Assembly (NCBI GenBank): GCA_964570845.1
Contig: CAZMZB010000002.1
Location: 62,001 to 126,000, forward strand
Reading direction: 5' to 3'
Source of the DNA: CAZLCC01 sp964570845
Lineage (GTDB): Bacteria; Patescibacteriota; Saccharimonadia; Saccharimonadales; Saccharimonadaceae
DNA: 64,000 nt
Below the pieces are notes generated by a model that saw nothing but the letters and a program-made list of their open reading frames with translations, searched no databases and was not told the DNA's origin. The number at the start of each line of letters is the position of its first letter. Positions within the stretch are counted from its first letter, which is position 1. The translations under genes and the position numbers were made by a program. Of this stretch, positions 7,945 through 16,824 are shown in pieces.

Positions 7945-10476
7945 TTAATCCCCTAGATTTTTAAGATTTCTTCGACTATGAACTTTATGAAGTTCGCCTA
8001 TGATAATGATAATTCCAGCTGAGATAGCACCAGTAAATAGCAAGTCGCTAGCGTTGACGGGTGCGACATGCAAGATGCTTTGTAAAGGCCCAAAGAGCGC
8101 AAACATTTGTAGTGAAATGGCAACAGCAAGTCCAATATAAAATTTTGTGTTGACCGCTTTGATTCGAGTAAAGAGAGATTGCAGCTCGCTTCTGGCGTTG
8201 AAAGCATTTGCCCACTGCATTACGACGAGGCTGCTGAAGGTAATGGTTCGTGCATAGTCAACGGAATGAGACTGCAAGAATATGAAGAAAATGCACAGTG
8301 CTATGATTGCCATCGCGAGTGCGATGAAAATAATTCTGGTGATTAAGAATCTATCCAGAATCGGTGCAGTTGGTTTGCGCGGTGGGGTTTTCATGATATG
8401 TTTTTCACCTGGCTCAAGCCCTAGCGGAATTACTAAAGAAGTGTCAGTAACAAGGTTAATCCAGAGAATTTGCACCGTTGCAACGGGTAATGGAAGTCCA
8501 ATAAGCAACGCACCAAGCATTGTCATTACTTCGCCAGCACTGGTTGCCAAAAGATAAAACAGCATGCGGCGAATGTTGCTCAAGATAATTCGCCCCTCTT
8601 TAATGGCGGTGATGATGCTCTTGAAATTGTTATCAAGCAGTACGATATCTCCTGCTTCTTTGGCAATTTGCGAACCGCTTCCCATAGCAATGCCAACATG
8701 TGCGTTACTGAGCGCTGGCACGTCATTCACGCCATCGCCAGTCATGGCGGTGATGTCATGCTTTTTTAAAATAGAAAGAAGTCGGTGTTTATTTTCTGGA
8801 ATAACCCGAGCAAAAATCGAACTGTGGCTCACTCGACTTACCAAAGTTTTGTCAGTCATTTTTGTCATCTCTCGGCTATCGAAAACTTGTTCCCGGTGAG
8901 CAACCATACCAAGTAGCTTGCCAATAGTATAGGCAGTTTCAAAATGGTCGCCTGTAACCATGCGAACGCTCACGCCAGCATTTTTTGCAGCTTGAATAGC
9001 GCTTTTTGCTTCTGACCTAAGGATATCTGCAACTGTTAAGAAGCCTTCAAATATGAAGCCCTTTTTAGGCAGTTCCTCGAGTGATTGAATGGAGCCCGGC
9101 AGTTTGATTTTAGCAATGGCGATAACTCGAAATCCATGACTGGTGAATGTTTTTAAAGTTTCTTCAGCGTTTTTTAATTGTTTTTCAGTTAAAGATGAGC
9201 GTGCTAATACGTGTTCGGGAGCGCCTTTGACGATAACCTCATGACCGCTATGCGTTGACCAGACATTGCCACTCATTGCGAATTGGTGGTCAAACGGGAG
9301 GCTGGCTATGAGTTTATAGTCTTTTGGTTGTGAAACGTGGTGCTCACTCGCAAAACGGTGCATGGCATCATCAAGCGGGTCATGCAATTTTGCTTTGCCT
9401 CTATTGATTGTGAGTAGCGCAGATTTAGCCAGCACTGACTCCTCTGCCCTATCGTGCGGTTGCCACAAATCGGTAACGGAAAGTTGGTTTTTGGTGAGAG
9501 TCCCTGTTTTGTCGGTTGCGATGGTTGTTATGACACCAATCGATTCAATGGCGCGCATACTGCGCACTAAAGCTTTCCGTTTTGCCATTCGGCGCATGCC
9601 AAGTACCAAAATGACGGTGATTGCCACTGGAAGACCTTCTGGAACGGCAGAAACAGCGAGTGTTAACACAAAGCGCAATGCTTCAGCAGCTTCCATATTT
9701 CGTAGCAAGCTAAGCCCGAACGCAACAACTGAAATTGCGGCAATAACAACAACAATTTGTGTTAAGAGTTTATCAATTTTATTTTGTACAGGGCTGACTT
9801 GCTTATCGCTTCCGGCGAGCGCGGCAAGTTGACCGAATTGAGTGTCATTTCCAGTTGCAACGATGACTGCTGTGACTTCTCCCGAAACGACAAATGAACC
9901 CTGAAAAAGCATATTGGTTTGTTCATATGTTTCTTTCTTGTTTTGCAACGGCTTTGTCTGTTTGCTAACGGGTGTTGATTCGCCAGTCAATAACGATTCA
10001 TCACATCGAACATTTTTAGCATGCAACAGTCTGGCATCGGCAGGAATTTTTTGCCCCTCATAAAGCATGATGATATCCCCTGGCACAAGCTCTTCAGAAT
10101 CTATTTCAACGGCTTTTTCATTTCTTAAAACCTCAATTGTTTGTTTGTCGTGCTTTCTGAGTGCTCTTAAAATACGCTCAGTCGAAAAGCTTTGGGCATA
10201 GTAGATAACTGAGCTTACGGCGATGATAATAACAATAATGACTGCGTCGAGCGCCTCGCCTTTAAAAATAGCAATTGCGGCGGCGATGATGAGTACCAAC
10301 ATGAATACATTCCAAAATGGCTCAACAATTTTGCGCCATAAAGGTTCGCCCTTAATAGTAATGGAATTATACCCATACTTTTTTAAGCGTTGCTTCGCTT
10401 CTTTGCCAGAGAGACCTTTGCTTGAGCTGTCAACTACTTTTAGCGTTTCTTCTGTTGTTTTTTGATAAAACAGCAT
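7945..10476 (-). CDS. Calcium-type (PacL/SERCA-like) P-type ATPase
   Basis: The 843-residue pump belongs to the P2 class. It has an N-terminal cation-ATPase domain (about 1-70), TGES (164-167), PEGLP (279-283) in the fourth membrane helix, phosphorylated Asp322 in DKTGTLT, and GDGVND with LSNAHVGIAMGSG. A C-terminal block of about six membrane helices follows. PEGLP and the C-terminal block fit calcium (or Mn2+) export from the cytoplasm using ATP. A TACAAT box (10485-10490) lies eight bases before the ATG with no SD, so it is probably leaderless. It converges with the CtpE-like gene, suggesting two opposing or complementary divalent-cation pumps. Confidence 0.9.
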   Translation of the reverse strand: MLFYQKTTEETLKVVDSSSKGLSGKEAKQRLKKYGYNSITIKGEPLWRKIVEPFWNVFMLVLIIAAAIAIFKGEALDAVIIVIIIAVSSVIYYAQSFSTERILRALRKHDKQTIEVLRNEKAVEIDSEELVPGDIIMLYEGQKIPADARLLHAKNVRCDESLLTGESTPVSKQTKPLQNKKETYEQTNMLFQGSFVVSGEVTAVIVATGNDTQFGQLAALAGSDKQVSPVQNKIDKLLTQIVVVIAAISVVAFGLSLLRNMEAAEALRFVLTLAVSAVPEGLPVAITVILVLGMRRMAKRKALVRSMRAIESIGVITTIATDKTGTLTKNQLSVTDLWQPHDRAEESVLAKSALLTINRGKAKLHDPLDDAMHRFASEHHVSQPKDYKLIASLPFDHQFAMSGNVWSTHSGHEVIVKGAPEHVLARSSLTEKQLKNAEETLKTFTSHGFRVIAIAKIKLPGSIQSLEELPKKGFIFEGFLTVADILRSEAKSAIQAAKNAGVSVRMVTGDHFETAYTIGKLLGMVAHREQVFDSREMTKMTDKTLVSRVSHSSIFARVIPENKHRLLSILKKHDITAMTGDGVNDVPALSNAHVGIAMGSGSQIAKEAGDIVLLDNNFKSIITAIKEGRIILSNIRRMLFYLLATSAGEVMTMLGALLIGLPLPVATVQILWINLVTDTSLVIPLGLEPGEKHIMKTPPRKPTAPILDRFLITRIIFIALAMAIIALCIFFIFLQSHSVDYARTITFSSLVVMQWANAFNARSELQSLFTRIKAVNTKFYIGLAVAISLQMFALFGPLQSILHVAPVNASDLLFTGAISAGIIIIIGELHKVHSRRNLKNLGD

Positions 10477-10567
10477 CTGTTTTTATTGTACTTGAAATAG
10501 TATTAATCGACCATTCTTAGCGTAAGAGTTTTATAATTTGTTACTATTTTGTATACTTATAAGCAAT

Positions 10568-10702
10568 ATGGCTATAAAGAAAAAAACTAGGAAAGCTGTC
10601 ACGGTTGACTACAGCCCAAATAAAGTAACATTTGGTATAGCACTATTAGCAGTGATAAGTATTTTTGCGCTCGCAATTTTGCTATTTACGGCTGGTCGCT
10701 AA
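10568..10702 (+). CDS. 44-residue single-span membrane protein
   Basis: ATG 10568 opens a 44-codon frame ending at TAA 10700-10702. The first 20 residues are basic and polar (MAIKKKTRKAVTVDYSPNK), followed by one hydrophobic helix of about 20 residues and a short GR tail. A TATACT box at 10552-10557 lies 10 bases before the ATG. It fills the space between the PacL-like pump and the AI-2E-type gene. Small single-span proteins often modulate pumps or transporters, but no role can be assigned. It is easily missed because of its size. Confidence 0.55.
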   Translation: MAIKKKTRKAVTVDYSPNKVTFGIALLAVISIFALAILLFTAGR

Positions 10703-10789
10703 ATATTTAGCCGGACTATTTCGATTGCATTGCTTAATATTTAGTGACGGCGTATAATCAAATTAAGTTTTATTGTGGAGTTAAATTAG

Positions 10790-11905
10790 ATGAAAGTACG
10801 GATTGAAATAGAAACCAAAACATTTGTTCGGTTTTGGTTGGTTGTTATCGGGTTTATATTGGCACTTGGAGCGATTTATATTGCTCGTGAGGCGATTATT
10901 GCTGTGGGTATTGCAGCATTTTTGGCAGTTGCACTTAACCCTCCTGTTTCGAAAATAGCAAGGAGTTTGCCTGGCAATAGCCGAGTTGGGGCTACGGCAA
11001 TCGCCTATGTTACTGTCGTGACCATTATTATAGGGTTTATCATATTGATCATTCCACCGATTGTTGAACAGTCTTCTAAGTTTGTGAAAACATTGCCAGA
11101 TACGGTGAACCAATTTAGTACGCAGACCAAAGTAGTTGACGATGCGATTACGCGATATGGTCTCGAGGAGCAATATCAGGAGGCGGTTGAAACGGTTCAA
11201 AGTGAGATATCTCATTCGCTTTCATCGGCTGGAAAAATTGCGGTTGGCAGCGTTGGCTCTGCGCTTAATACCGCAGTAATGACAATTGTTGTACTGGTTT
11301 TGACGTTCCTCATGCTTATTGAGGGTCCGGGTTGGATAAATCGAGTATGGAAGCTATATGAAAACGATACGAAATTGACAAGACATAAAGAACTATTCAA
11401 GAAAATGTATAAGGTAGTGACTGGCTATGTGAACGGTCAGGTGGTTGTGGCTGGCATTGCGGCAACAGTGAGTTTGGTTGGAGTGTTAATTCTTAGTTCC
11501 CTCTTTCCGCTTCCTGCTAATTTAGCGATTCCAATTGCGGTTGTCGTGTTCTTTACCGGAATGATCCCGATGTTCGGAGCAACCATTGGTGGAACAATCG
11601 CAACAGTATTATTGGCTCTCAATGATTTCTGGGCAGCAACTATCTTTATTATTTTCTTCTTTGTCTATCAGCAGATTGAAAACAACTTTATCTCACCTGT
11701 CGTACAGTCAAAAACCGTAGAGCTCTCTGCCTTATCTGTGCTAGTCGCTATTACTATCGGCCTTTCACTATTTGGTGTTCTGGGCGGTCTTATCGCAATT
11801 CCAATTGCCGGGTGTTTGCGAGTTCTTTTCTTAGATCATCTGGAGCGTCGACAGCAGAGTCATAAAAAATCAGCTACAAAAGCGCCGAAAACAAAAACGG
11901 CATAG
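10790..11905 (+). CDS. AI-2E family (PerM/UPF0118) membrane protein
   Basis: The 371-residue protein has the family layout. Paired N-terminal helices (about 12-50) are followed by one helix and a long soluble stretch (about 95-150, with VEQSSKFVKTLPDTVNQF). Four to five C-terminal helices then carry the conserved block GMIPMFGATIGGTIA (about 257-271) and a final GVLGGLIAIPIAG. Members move small molecules or sodium and include the AI-2 exporter TqsA, but most are uncharacterised, so the substrate is unknown. A TATAAT at 10753-10758 and TGTGGAG ahead of the ATG give it its own promoter. The C-terminus is Lys/Ala rich. Confidence 0.88.
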   Translation: MKVRIEIETKTFVRFWLVVIGFILALGAIYIAREAIIAVGIAAFLAVALNPPVSKIARSLPGNSRVGATAIAYVTVVTIIIGFIILIIPPIVEQSSKFVKTLPDTVNQFSTQTKVVDDAITRYGLEEQYQEAVETVQSEISHSLSSAGKIAVGSVGSALNTAVMTIVVLVLTFLMLIEGPGWINRVWKLYENDTKLTRHKELFKKMYKVVTGYVNGQVVVAGIAATVSLVGVLILSSLFPLPANLAIPIAVVVFFTGMIPMFGATIGGTIATVLLALNDFWAATIFIIFFFVYQQIENNFISPVVQSKTVELSALSVLVAITIGLSLFGVLGGLIAIPIAGCLRVLFLDHLERRQQSHKKSATKAPKTKTA

Positions 11906-11916
11906 TAGTTTTTTAT

Positions 11917-13365
11917 TTAAGCCCAGTACCAAACGGCACCATCCTGCGTATCGTTTAGCTGAATATTTTGTGAGAGTAGAGCGTCTCTCAGCGCATCGCT
12001 CTTCACCCAGTCTTTGTTGGTTCGTGCTACTTCCCTTTCCTGGATTAATTGCCTCTGCTCACCCGTTATATCAGGAGTGCTCTCAATAAGCTCGAGACCG
12101 AGCAGGCTATCTATGGTTGTGAGTAGTTCGGTAAGAGCATTCTTACAAACTCGCCCTAGTGGGTTCTCTGAAATTAACGAAAAGGCTTCATCGACAATTT
12201 GTAGTGCTGCAGGAGTATTAATATCTTCATTCAACGCTTCGGCAATACCTTGAGTTGCGCGAACGAGAGATATCTTGTATGTTTCGACAATTTCCGAAGC
12301 CTTTTCTGGCTGTGTTTTAGTTTGCCATCTCAAGGCAGCAATTTCTTTCCAGTGTCTCAATCTTATCTTTGCACTTTCAAGGTTTTCCCATGTGAAGTTA
12401 CTTTCTGTTCGATAATGACTTTGTAAAACAAACATTTTAAAGTCAAGTGCTGAGTAGCCCTTCTTCTCAATGTCTTGTAGTGTATAACCATTGCTAAGAG
12501 ACTTGCTAATTTTTGTACCATTCGCTTTCAGGTGATTATTATGAAGCCAATATCGAGAAAAAAGTTTTCCGGTCGCTGCCTCACTTTGCGCAATTTCATT
12601 GGTATGATGCACGGGAATGTGGTCGATACCGCCAGTATGAATATCAAGCGTTTTGCTTAAAATATTCATAGCGATTGCTGAACATTCAAGATGCCAGCCA
12701 GGAAAGCCTTTTTTCGCCTCACCTTCTACTAAGTCTTTTGGTGTATCCCACTCCATATCTCGCCTGGTGTTTTTTGGTGTAAATTTCCAAAGCGCAAAGT
12801 CGCTCGGATTTCTTTTTTGTAGATTTTGCTCTACCCTGGCTCCAGCTTTAAGTGCAGCAAGATTTAAATGAGCGAAGTCAGCATACGTCGGAAACTTACT
12901 GGTATCAAAATAGATCCCATCATCAATTTGATAAGTAAAACCTTTTTGTTTTAATTGCCGAACAAGCTCAAGTTGCTGAGGGATGAAGTCAGTTGCTTTT
13001 GCGATGTGGGTGGGCGTGATTAATCCAAGCTTTCTTATATCATCGAGACAGTCTTTAGTATAAAACTCCGCAATTTGCCACGCTGTTTTATTTTCTCGTC
13101 TAGCCCCTTTTTCTAGCTTATCCTCGCCTTCGTCCTCATCACTTGTTAAGTGGCCAACGTCAGTGATATTCATGACTCTATCAACCGAATAGCCATTTGA
13201 CTCCAATGTGCGCACAAGAATATCCCAGTAAATATAAGCTGTCCAGTTACCGATGTGGAGATAATCATATACCGTTGGTCCACAAGTATAGAGCAGCACA
13301 CTCTGCGGAGTTTGAGGCACAAATTCCTCTGTTTTTCTGGTGAGGGTATTATGCAGTTTTATCAT
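11917..13365 (-). CDS. cysS: Cysteinyl-tRNA synthetase
   Basis: The 482-residue class I synthetase charges tRNA-Cys. HIGN (37-40) and KISKS (285-289) are the ATP-binding signatures. The catalytic zinc ligands that recognise cysteine are kept: C28, C228 and the VHHTNE block at 252-257. The C-terminal helical domain is present. The start overlaps the end of the DHH phosphoesterase gene by 17 bases, so the two are cotranscribed in the dnaX-to-cysS run. Retention of this zinc site contrasts with the loss of structural zinc sites elsewhere in the window. Confidence 0.97.
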   Translation of the reverse strand: MIKLHNTLTRKTEEFVPQTPQSVLLYTCGPTVYDYLHIGNWTAYIYWDILVRTLESNGYSVDRVMNITDVGHLTSDEDEGEDKLEKGARRENKTAWQIAEFYTKDCLDDIRKLGLITPTHIAKATDFIPQQLELVRQLKQKGFTYQIDDGIYFDTSKFPTYADFAHLNLAALKAGARVEQNLQKRNPSDFALWKFTPKNTRRDMEWDTPKDLVEGEAKKGFPGWHLECSAIAMNILSKTLDIHTGGIDHIPVHHTNEIAQSEAATGKLFSRYWLHNNHLKANGTKISKSLSNGYTLQDIEKKGYSALDFKMFVLQSHYRTESNFTWENLESAKIRLRHWKEIAALRWQTKTQPEKASEIVETYKISLVRATQGIAEALNEDINTPAALQIVDEAFSLISENPLGRVCKNALTELLTTIDSLLGLELIESTPDITGEQRQLIQEREVARTNKDWVKSDALRDALLSQNIQLNDTQDGAVWYWA

Positions 13366-14350
13366 AATCTTTCAATATTTTATTAATTGCACCGATGAGT
13401 TCATTTACTACTTTGTCATACTCTTCGTGAATCCTGAAACCAGCTGCAAATGGATGACCGCCACCGCCAAAGAACCCAGCCACTTTTTCTGCAACCTTCG
13501 CGTCCGGATTGGTACGAATTTTGCCGGTTACTTTTCTATCAGGATATGTCTTTAGAGCCACCGCAATACGCACTCCGGTAACAAGCCTCATTTCATCAAG
13601 TACAAGCATACTTGGGTTGTATTGATCACTATATGCTGCAATTTCTTCCCATGGAATATGAATGAGTGCCAATTGGCCATCTAGGTGATATTCAACCCTT
13701 TCAAGCAATCTACCCTTATATGCCAGTATTTCAGGAGACTTTTTCATAAATTCTTTACGACGGGTGTCCAGCTCGCTGGGATGTGCTCCGAGCTTAATAA
13801 GCTCTGCGACAGTATGCAGGCTTTTTGCGGTTGTTCCTTCACTACTTAAGCCTAAGCTATCAGAAAGAATGGCAAGCATGATGCCTTCGGCAGCCTGTTT
13901 ATTAACTGTCCATTTATTTTGAACTGCCAGATCATAAATAATCTCTGCAGTCGCAACAGCACTTTCCTCGGCTATTAAGGTGTGGTCGAACGGCAGATCA
14001 CTTTTTGTGAGATGATGGTCGATAACTATAACGGGTTTCTTTTTTAATTGGGCAAGGTTCTCTGGTGTCAGCGCTTTTTCCATTAATGTCTTACTGGCGG
14101 TATCAACAATGAGGAATAACTCTGCGTCGGTCGGCAATTCGTCTCTAATGCGATCCCATCCTTTCGCATAACGAAGATACTTTGGAATATCGACTGGACA
14201 ATAAAGACTCACCTTTTTTCCCAAGTCACCAAGAATTTCTTCAAGCGCGAGCGCGCTTCCTAGGGAATCACCATCTGGATTCTCGGCTTGAATAATAGCA
14301 ATGTGTGAGGCGGTTTGGATTAACTGACTAATTTGTTCATATGATTTCAC
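13349..14350 (-). CDS. DHH-family phosphoesterase (NrnA-like nanoRNase)
   Basis: The 333-residue protein has the two-domain DHH/DHHA1 layout. The first motif reads AENPDGDSLGS (22-32), IVDTAS (81-86) gives a further Asp, DHH lies at 111-113, and a C-terminal GGGGHPFAAGF forms the DHHA1 substrate-binding loop. NrnA-like enzymes degrade 2-5 nt RNAs and pAp. The His that normally opens the first motif, two residues before the Asn/Arg-Pro-Asp, is Ala22 here, so one metal ligand may be missing. The start overlaps the recR stop as ATGA, indicating translational coupling. Confidence 0.85.
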   Translation of the reverse strand: MKSYEQISQLIQTASHIAIIQAENPDGDSLGSALALEEILGDLGKKVSLYCPVDIPKYLRYAKGWDRIRDELPTDAELFLIVDTASKTLMEKALTPENLAQLKKKPVIVIDHHLTKSDLPFDHTLIAEESAVATAEIIYDLAVQNKWTVNKQAAEGIMLAILSDSLGLSSEGTTAKSLHTVAELIKLGAHPSELDTRRKEFMKKSPEILAYKGRLLERVEYHLDGQLALIHIPWEEIAAYSDQYNPSMLVLDEMRLVTGVRIAVALKTYPDRKVTGKIRTNPDAKVAEKVAGFFGGGGHPFAAGFRIHEEYDKVVNELIGAINKILKDYDKTA

Positions 14351-14961
14351 AGAGGTTTTCTTCCTTCCAGTGCATGGGTCAGAGTAATCTGATCGGCATA
14401 TTCAAGATCAATACCAACCGGAATACCGCGTGCAAGCCGACTCATTTTTATATCCAGTTCAGCATCTTTGACCTGCTTTTGTAGGAATAGTGCGGTTGAC
14501 TCACCTTCAACGCTAGCGTTTGTGGCAAGGATAACTTCTTCAACTTCATCTTGTTTCAATCTTTCTAAGAGTTCGTTAATGTGTAGCTGCTCCGGGCCAA
14601 TGCCATCGATGGGGCTAATGGCTCCGCCAAGTACGTGATAGGTTCCTTTGAATTGCCCTGTTCTCTCAAGCGCTAGCACGTCAAATGGCTCTTCAACAAT
14701 GGCTACCAGCTTTTTATTACGATCTTTATCACTATAAAGTGCAGATACTTCTTCATCTTTATCAATGAGCATGAATGTCTTTGAGCACTGTTTCACTCCG
14801 CTATGTACATTATGTACAGCCTCGGCTAACCTAGTTGCATTTTTAGGGTTAGTGCGTAGTAAAAAATAGGCGTAACGCTCAGCGGTACGCGAACCAACTC
14901 CAGGGAGCTTTCCCAGCTCCTCAATGAGTTGTGTAAGTGCTTTTGGTAACGCTGATTTCAC
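14347..14961 (-). CDS. recR: Recombination mediator RecR with a degenerate zinc finger
   Basis: The 204-residue protein has normal RecR length. A helix-hairpin-helix (LPGVGSRTAERYA, 19-32) is followed by a Toprim domain (VAIVEEPFDVLALE, 86-99, and ILATNASVEGESTA, 144-157) and a C-terminal Walker-like tail. RecR works with RecO and RecF to load RecA at gaps. The zinc finger that normally joins the two domains (C-x2-C, C-x2-C) keeps only C59. The other positions read T62 and the cysteine-free stretch SALYSDKD. It lies 17 bases after ybaB, the classic dnaX-ybaB-recR neighbourhood, with two genes inserted between dnaX and ybaB. Confidence 0.93.
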   Translation of the reverse strand: MKSALPKALTQLIEELGKLPGVGSRTAERYAYFLLRTNPKNATRLAEAVHNVHSGVKQCSKTFMLIDKDEEVSALYSDKDRNKKLVAIVEEPFDVLALERTGQFKGTYHVLGGAISPIDGIGPEQLHINELLERLKQDEVEEVILATNASVEGESTALFLQKQVKDAELDIKMSRLARGIPVGIDLEYADQITLTHALEGRKPL

Positions 14962-14978
14962 TGGAAAATACCGTACCC

Positions 14979-15266
14979 TTAAAGACCAAGATTACCCAAC
15001 CCGCCCATCAGCGGCTTCATCTTTTCAGCCGCAACTTCCTGAGCCTTTTGCGTCGCATCACGTACTGCAATCTCAATCCACTTTTCTAACTCTTCGATAT
15101 CGTCAAGATCAACCATATCCGGGTCAATCTTTACTTTTTTAAGCTTTAACTCACCATTAACTTGCACAACGACTGCGCCATCACCAGCTTCAACTTCAAC
15201 AATCTCTTTGGAAAGTTCTTTTTGAGCCTTCTTTAATTTCATGACCATTTTGGCGTTATCTAACAC
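14979..15266 (-). CDS. YbaB/EbfC nucleoid-associated protein
   Basis: The 95-residue protein fits the YbaB/EbfC family, small dimeric DNA-binding proteins usually encoded between dnaX and recR. It has a Lys/Gln-rich first helix (about 6-25), a central beta sheet (VVVQVNGELKLKKVKID, about 32-48) and a C-terminal helix. The Gly/Leu tail MGGLGNLGL is also typical. An AGGAGGAG lies before the ATG at 15266. Confidence 0.92.
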   Translation of the reverse strand: MLDNAKMVMKLKKAQKELSKEIVEVEAGDGAVVVQVNGELKLKKVKIDPDMVDLDDIEELEKWIEIAVRDATQKAQEVAAEKMKPLMGGLGNLGL

Positions 15267-15313
15267 TTTACTCCTCCTTGTTTTTGCTATCTTAGACTAC
15301 TTATCTAATTATA

Positions 15314-16786
15314 TCATTGCCCGCCATTCGATTTATAGATATAAAATCGTAAACTGTTCGCTGTGTAATAATCAGTAACTATTTTTGATGGTTGATCAAA
15401 TTGCAGACGATTTTGCTTGGCTAGCTTTGGCGGGATAATTACTCTGTCATTATTGCCTGTAAGTTTTGTGCTGACAGTGAGTTTTGGATATTCACGATTC
15501 AAGAATGCATAAAATTCTTTTTGAGATTTTGGCACTACAAGAGCGGTATCTTTACCGTCATCCTTCAAATGATTTCTTACCAAATGTAGATCATGGCTGA
15601 AGTAGCGAGCAACGTCTGAATTATAGCGAAAACTATTTTCATAACGAGCAATTCCTGAGAAAACGATGCCTCCGATGAGAATTGCAAGCGGAATAAGCGC
15701 GGCAATACGGGCATAGGGATTACGTGGAAACAAGCCATACCATTCGCGGATTAACGTCTCAACACCGACCGCTAGAAGCAAGATAAGGGGTACAAAAGCA
15801 ATTGCAGTGAGGCTTGGCTGGAATAATAAAATAAAGGTTACGGGAATCAACCACACTATTAGTGCGTAGGTTCTTGCCGAATGGTGATCAGCGAGAATGC
15901 GCATAAACCCAAGCAGCATAAGTGCTGCAACCGGAATACCGAAGAGCGGTGTGATGGTTTCTGGTCCAATCGTTGGGTGTGCGAATCCAAACAGGCTCTG
16001 CGCAAGCAGCTGCACATTTGCCCACAGCGTACTAACTGACCAGTCGATATTATTGACACCAAGTAACGTCAGTCCGGTTGATGGCTCTCTAACGAGATGT
16101 ATACCAAGAGGAGTGAGTAAAATTGCTCCGGCAATCAATGCGAATAAAATCCTCAGTTTCGACATTTTTTTTACAGTACTTCGAAGATGCGGATGCAGTA
16201 GTGCGGAAAAGAACATTGCCCCAAGGATATAAATGCTTAATGGCGTATAAAGACTTAATGCTGCAGTAACGGAAAAAACAATTTTCCAAAGCAGGCTGAG
16301 TTTTTTTGAACGCGAGAGATACGTTGCTGCGAGCAAAAGAATAATTGACCAGAAGAATAAGGTGATTGTTGGCGTGCCAGCTTGAGAAATGATGAGAAAT
16401 TGGCTTGCGGTAATAGCGATCACACCAGATAGAATGGCGATATTTGGGCGAAACCATACGCGAAGCAAAAATAATAGTGCTACTCCGCTGATAAAGCCGA
16501 GAATAAGGGAGGGTAGCTTGATGGCGGTCTCATTTAAGCCCAAAAAACTAACGCTGGTTTTTTGCAGTAAATGATAAGGTAGATCGATAATTGGAAAGTT
16601 AAACGGGGGCCGAAAGGCAATGTTCATGCTCGCGACAGTGCTTGTCTGCTCGGCCTTTGTCAGTCCGCCGGGAATAAAAAAACCGGCAATAATCAGAAGA
16701 CTAATTAAGAAAATGAAAAACAACGTGTAGCCAATAATATATCGATAGCGATATAAGGTAAGTTCAGCGATAATATTTTGTTTCAT
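15314..16786 (-). CDS. GT39-like membrane glycosyltransferase
   Basis: The 490-residue polytopic protein has a first membrane helix at about 15-38 and then an extracytoplasmic loop with FRPPFNFPIIDLPYHLL. It has about ten further helices and a soluble C-terminal domain of about 90 residues. This is the layout of ArnT/PMT-type enzymes that move a sugar from a polyprenyl-phosphate carrier onto a surface lipid or protein. The typical acidic pair in the first loop is not clear (the loop is Pro rich), so catalytic activity is uncertain. It sits between dnaB and ybaB and has no obvious glycan partner nearby. Confidence 0.65.
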   Translation of the reverse strand: MKQNIIAELTLYRYRYIIGYTLFFIFLISLLIIAGFFIPGGLTKAEQTSTVASMNIAFRPPFNFPIIDLPYHLLQKTSVSFLGLNETAIKLPSLILGFISGVALLFLLRVWFRPNIAILSGVIAITASQFLIISQAGTPTITLFFWSIILLLAATYLSRSKKLSLLWKIVFSVTAALSLYTPLSIYILGAMFFSALLHPHLRSTVKKMSKLRILFALIAGAILLTPLGIHLVREPSTGLTLLGVNNIDWSVSTLWANVQLLAQSLFGFAHPTIGPETITPLFGIPVAALMLLGFMRILADHHSARTYALIVWLIPVTFILLFQPSLTAIAFVPLILLLAVGVETLIREWYGLFPRNPYARIAALIPLAILIGGIVFSGIARYENSFRYNSDVARYFSHDLHLVRNHLKDDGKDTALVVPKSQKEFYAFLNREYPKLTVSTKLTGNNDRVIIPPKLAKQNRLQFDQPSKIVTDYYTANSLRFYIYKSNGGQ

Positions 16787-16824
16787 ATAACCTGTCTATT
16801 TTAGCACTACTCACTCACGGTGTG

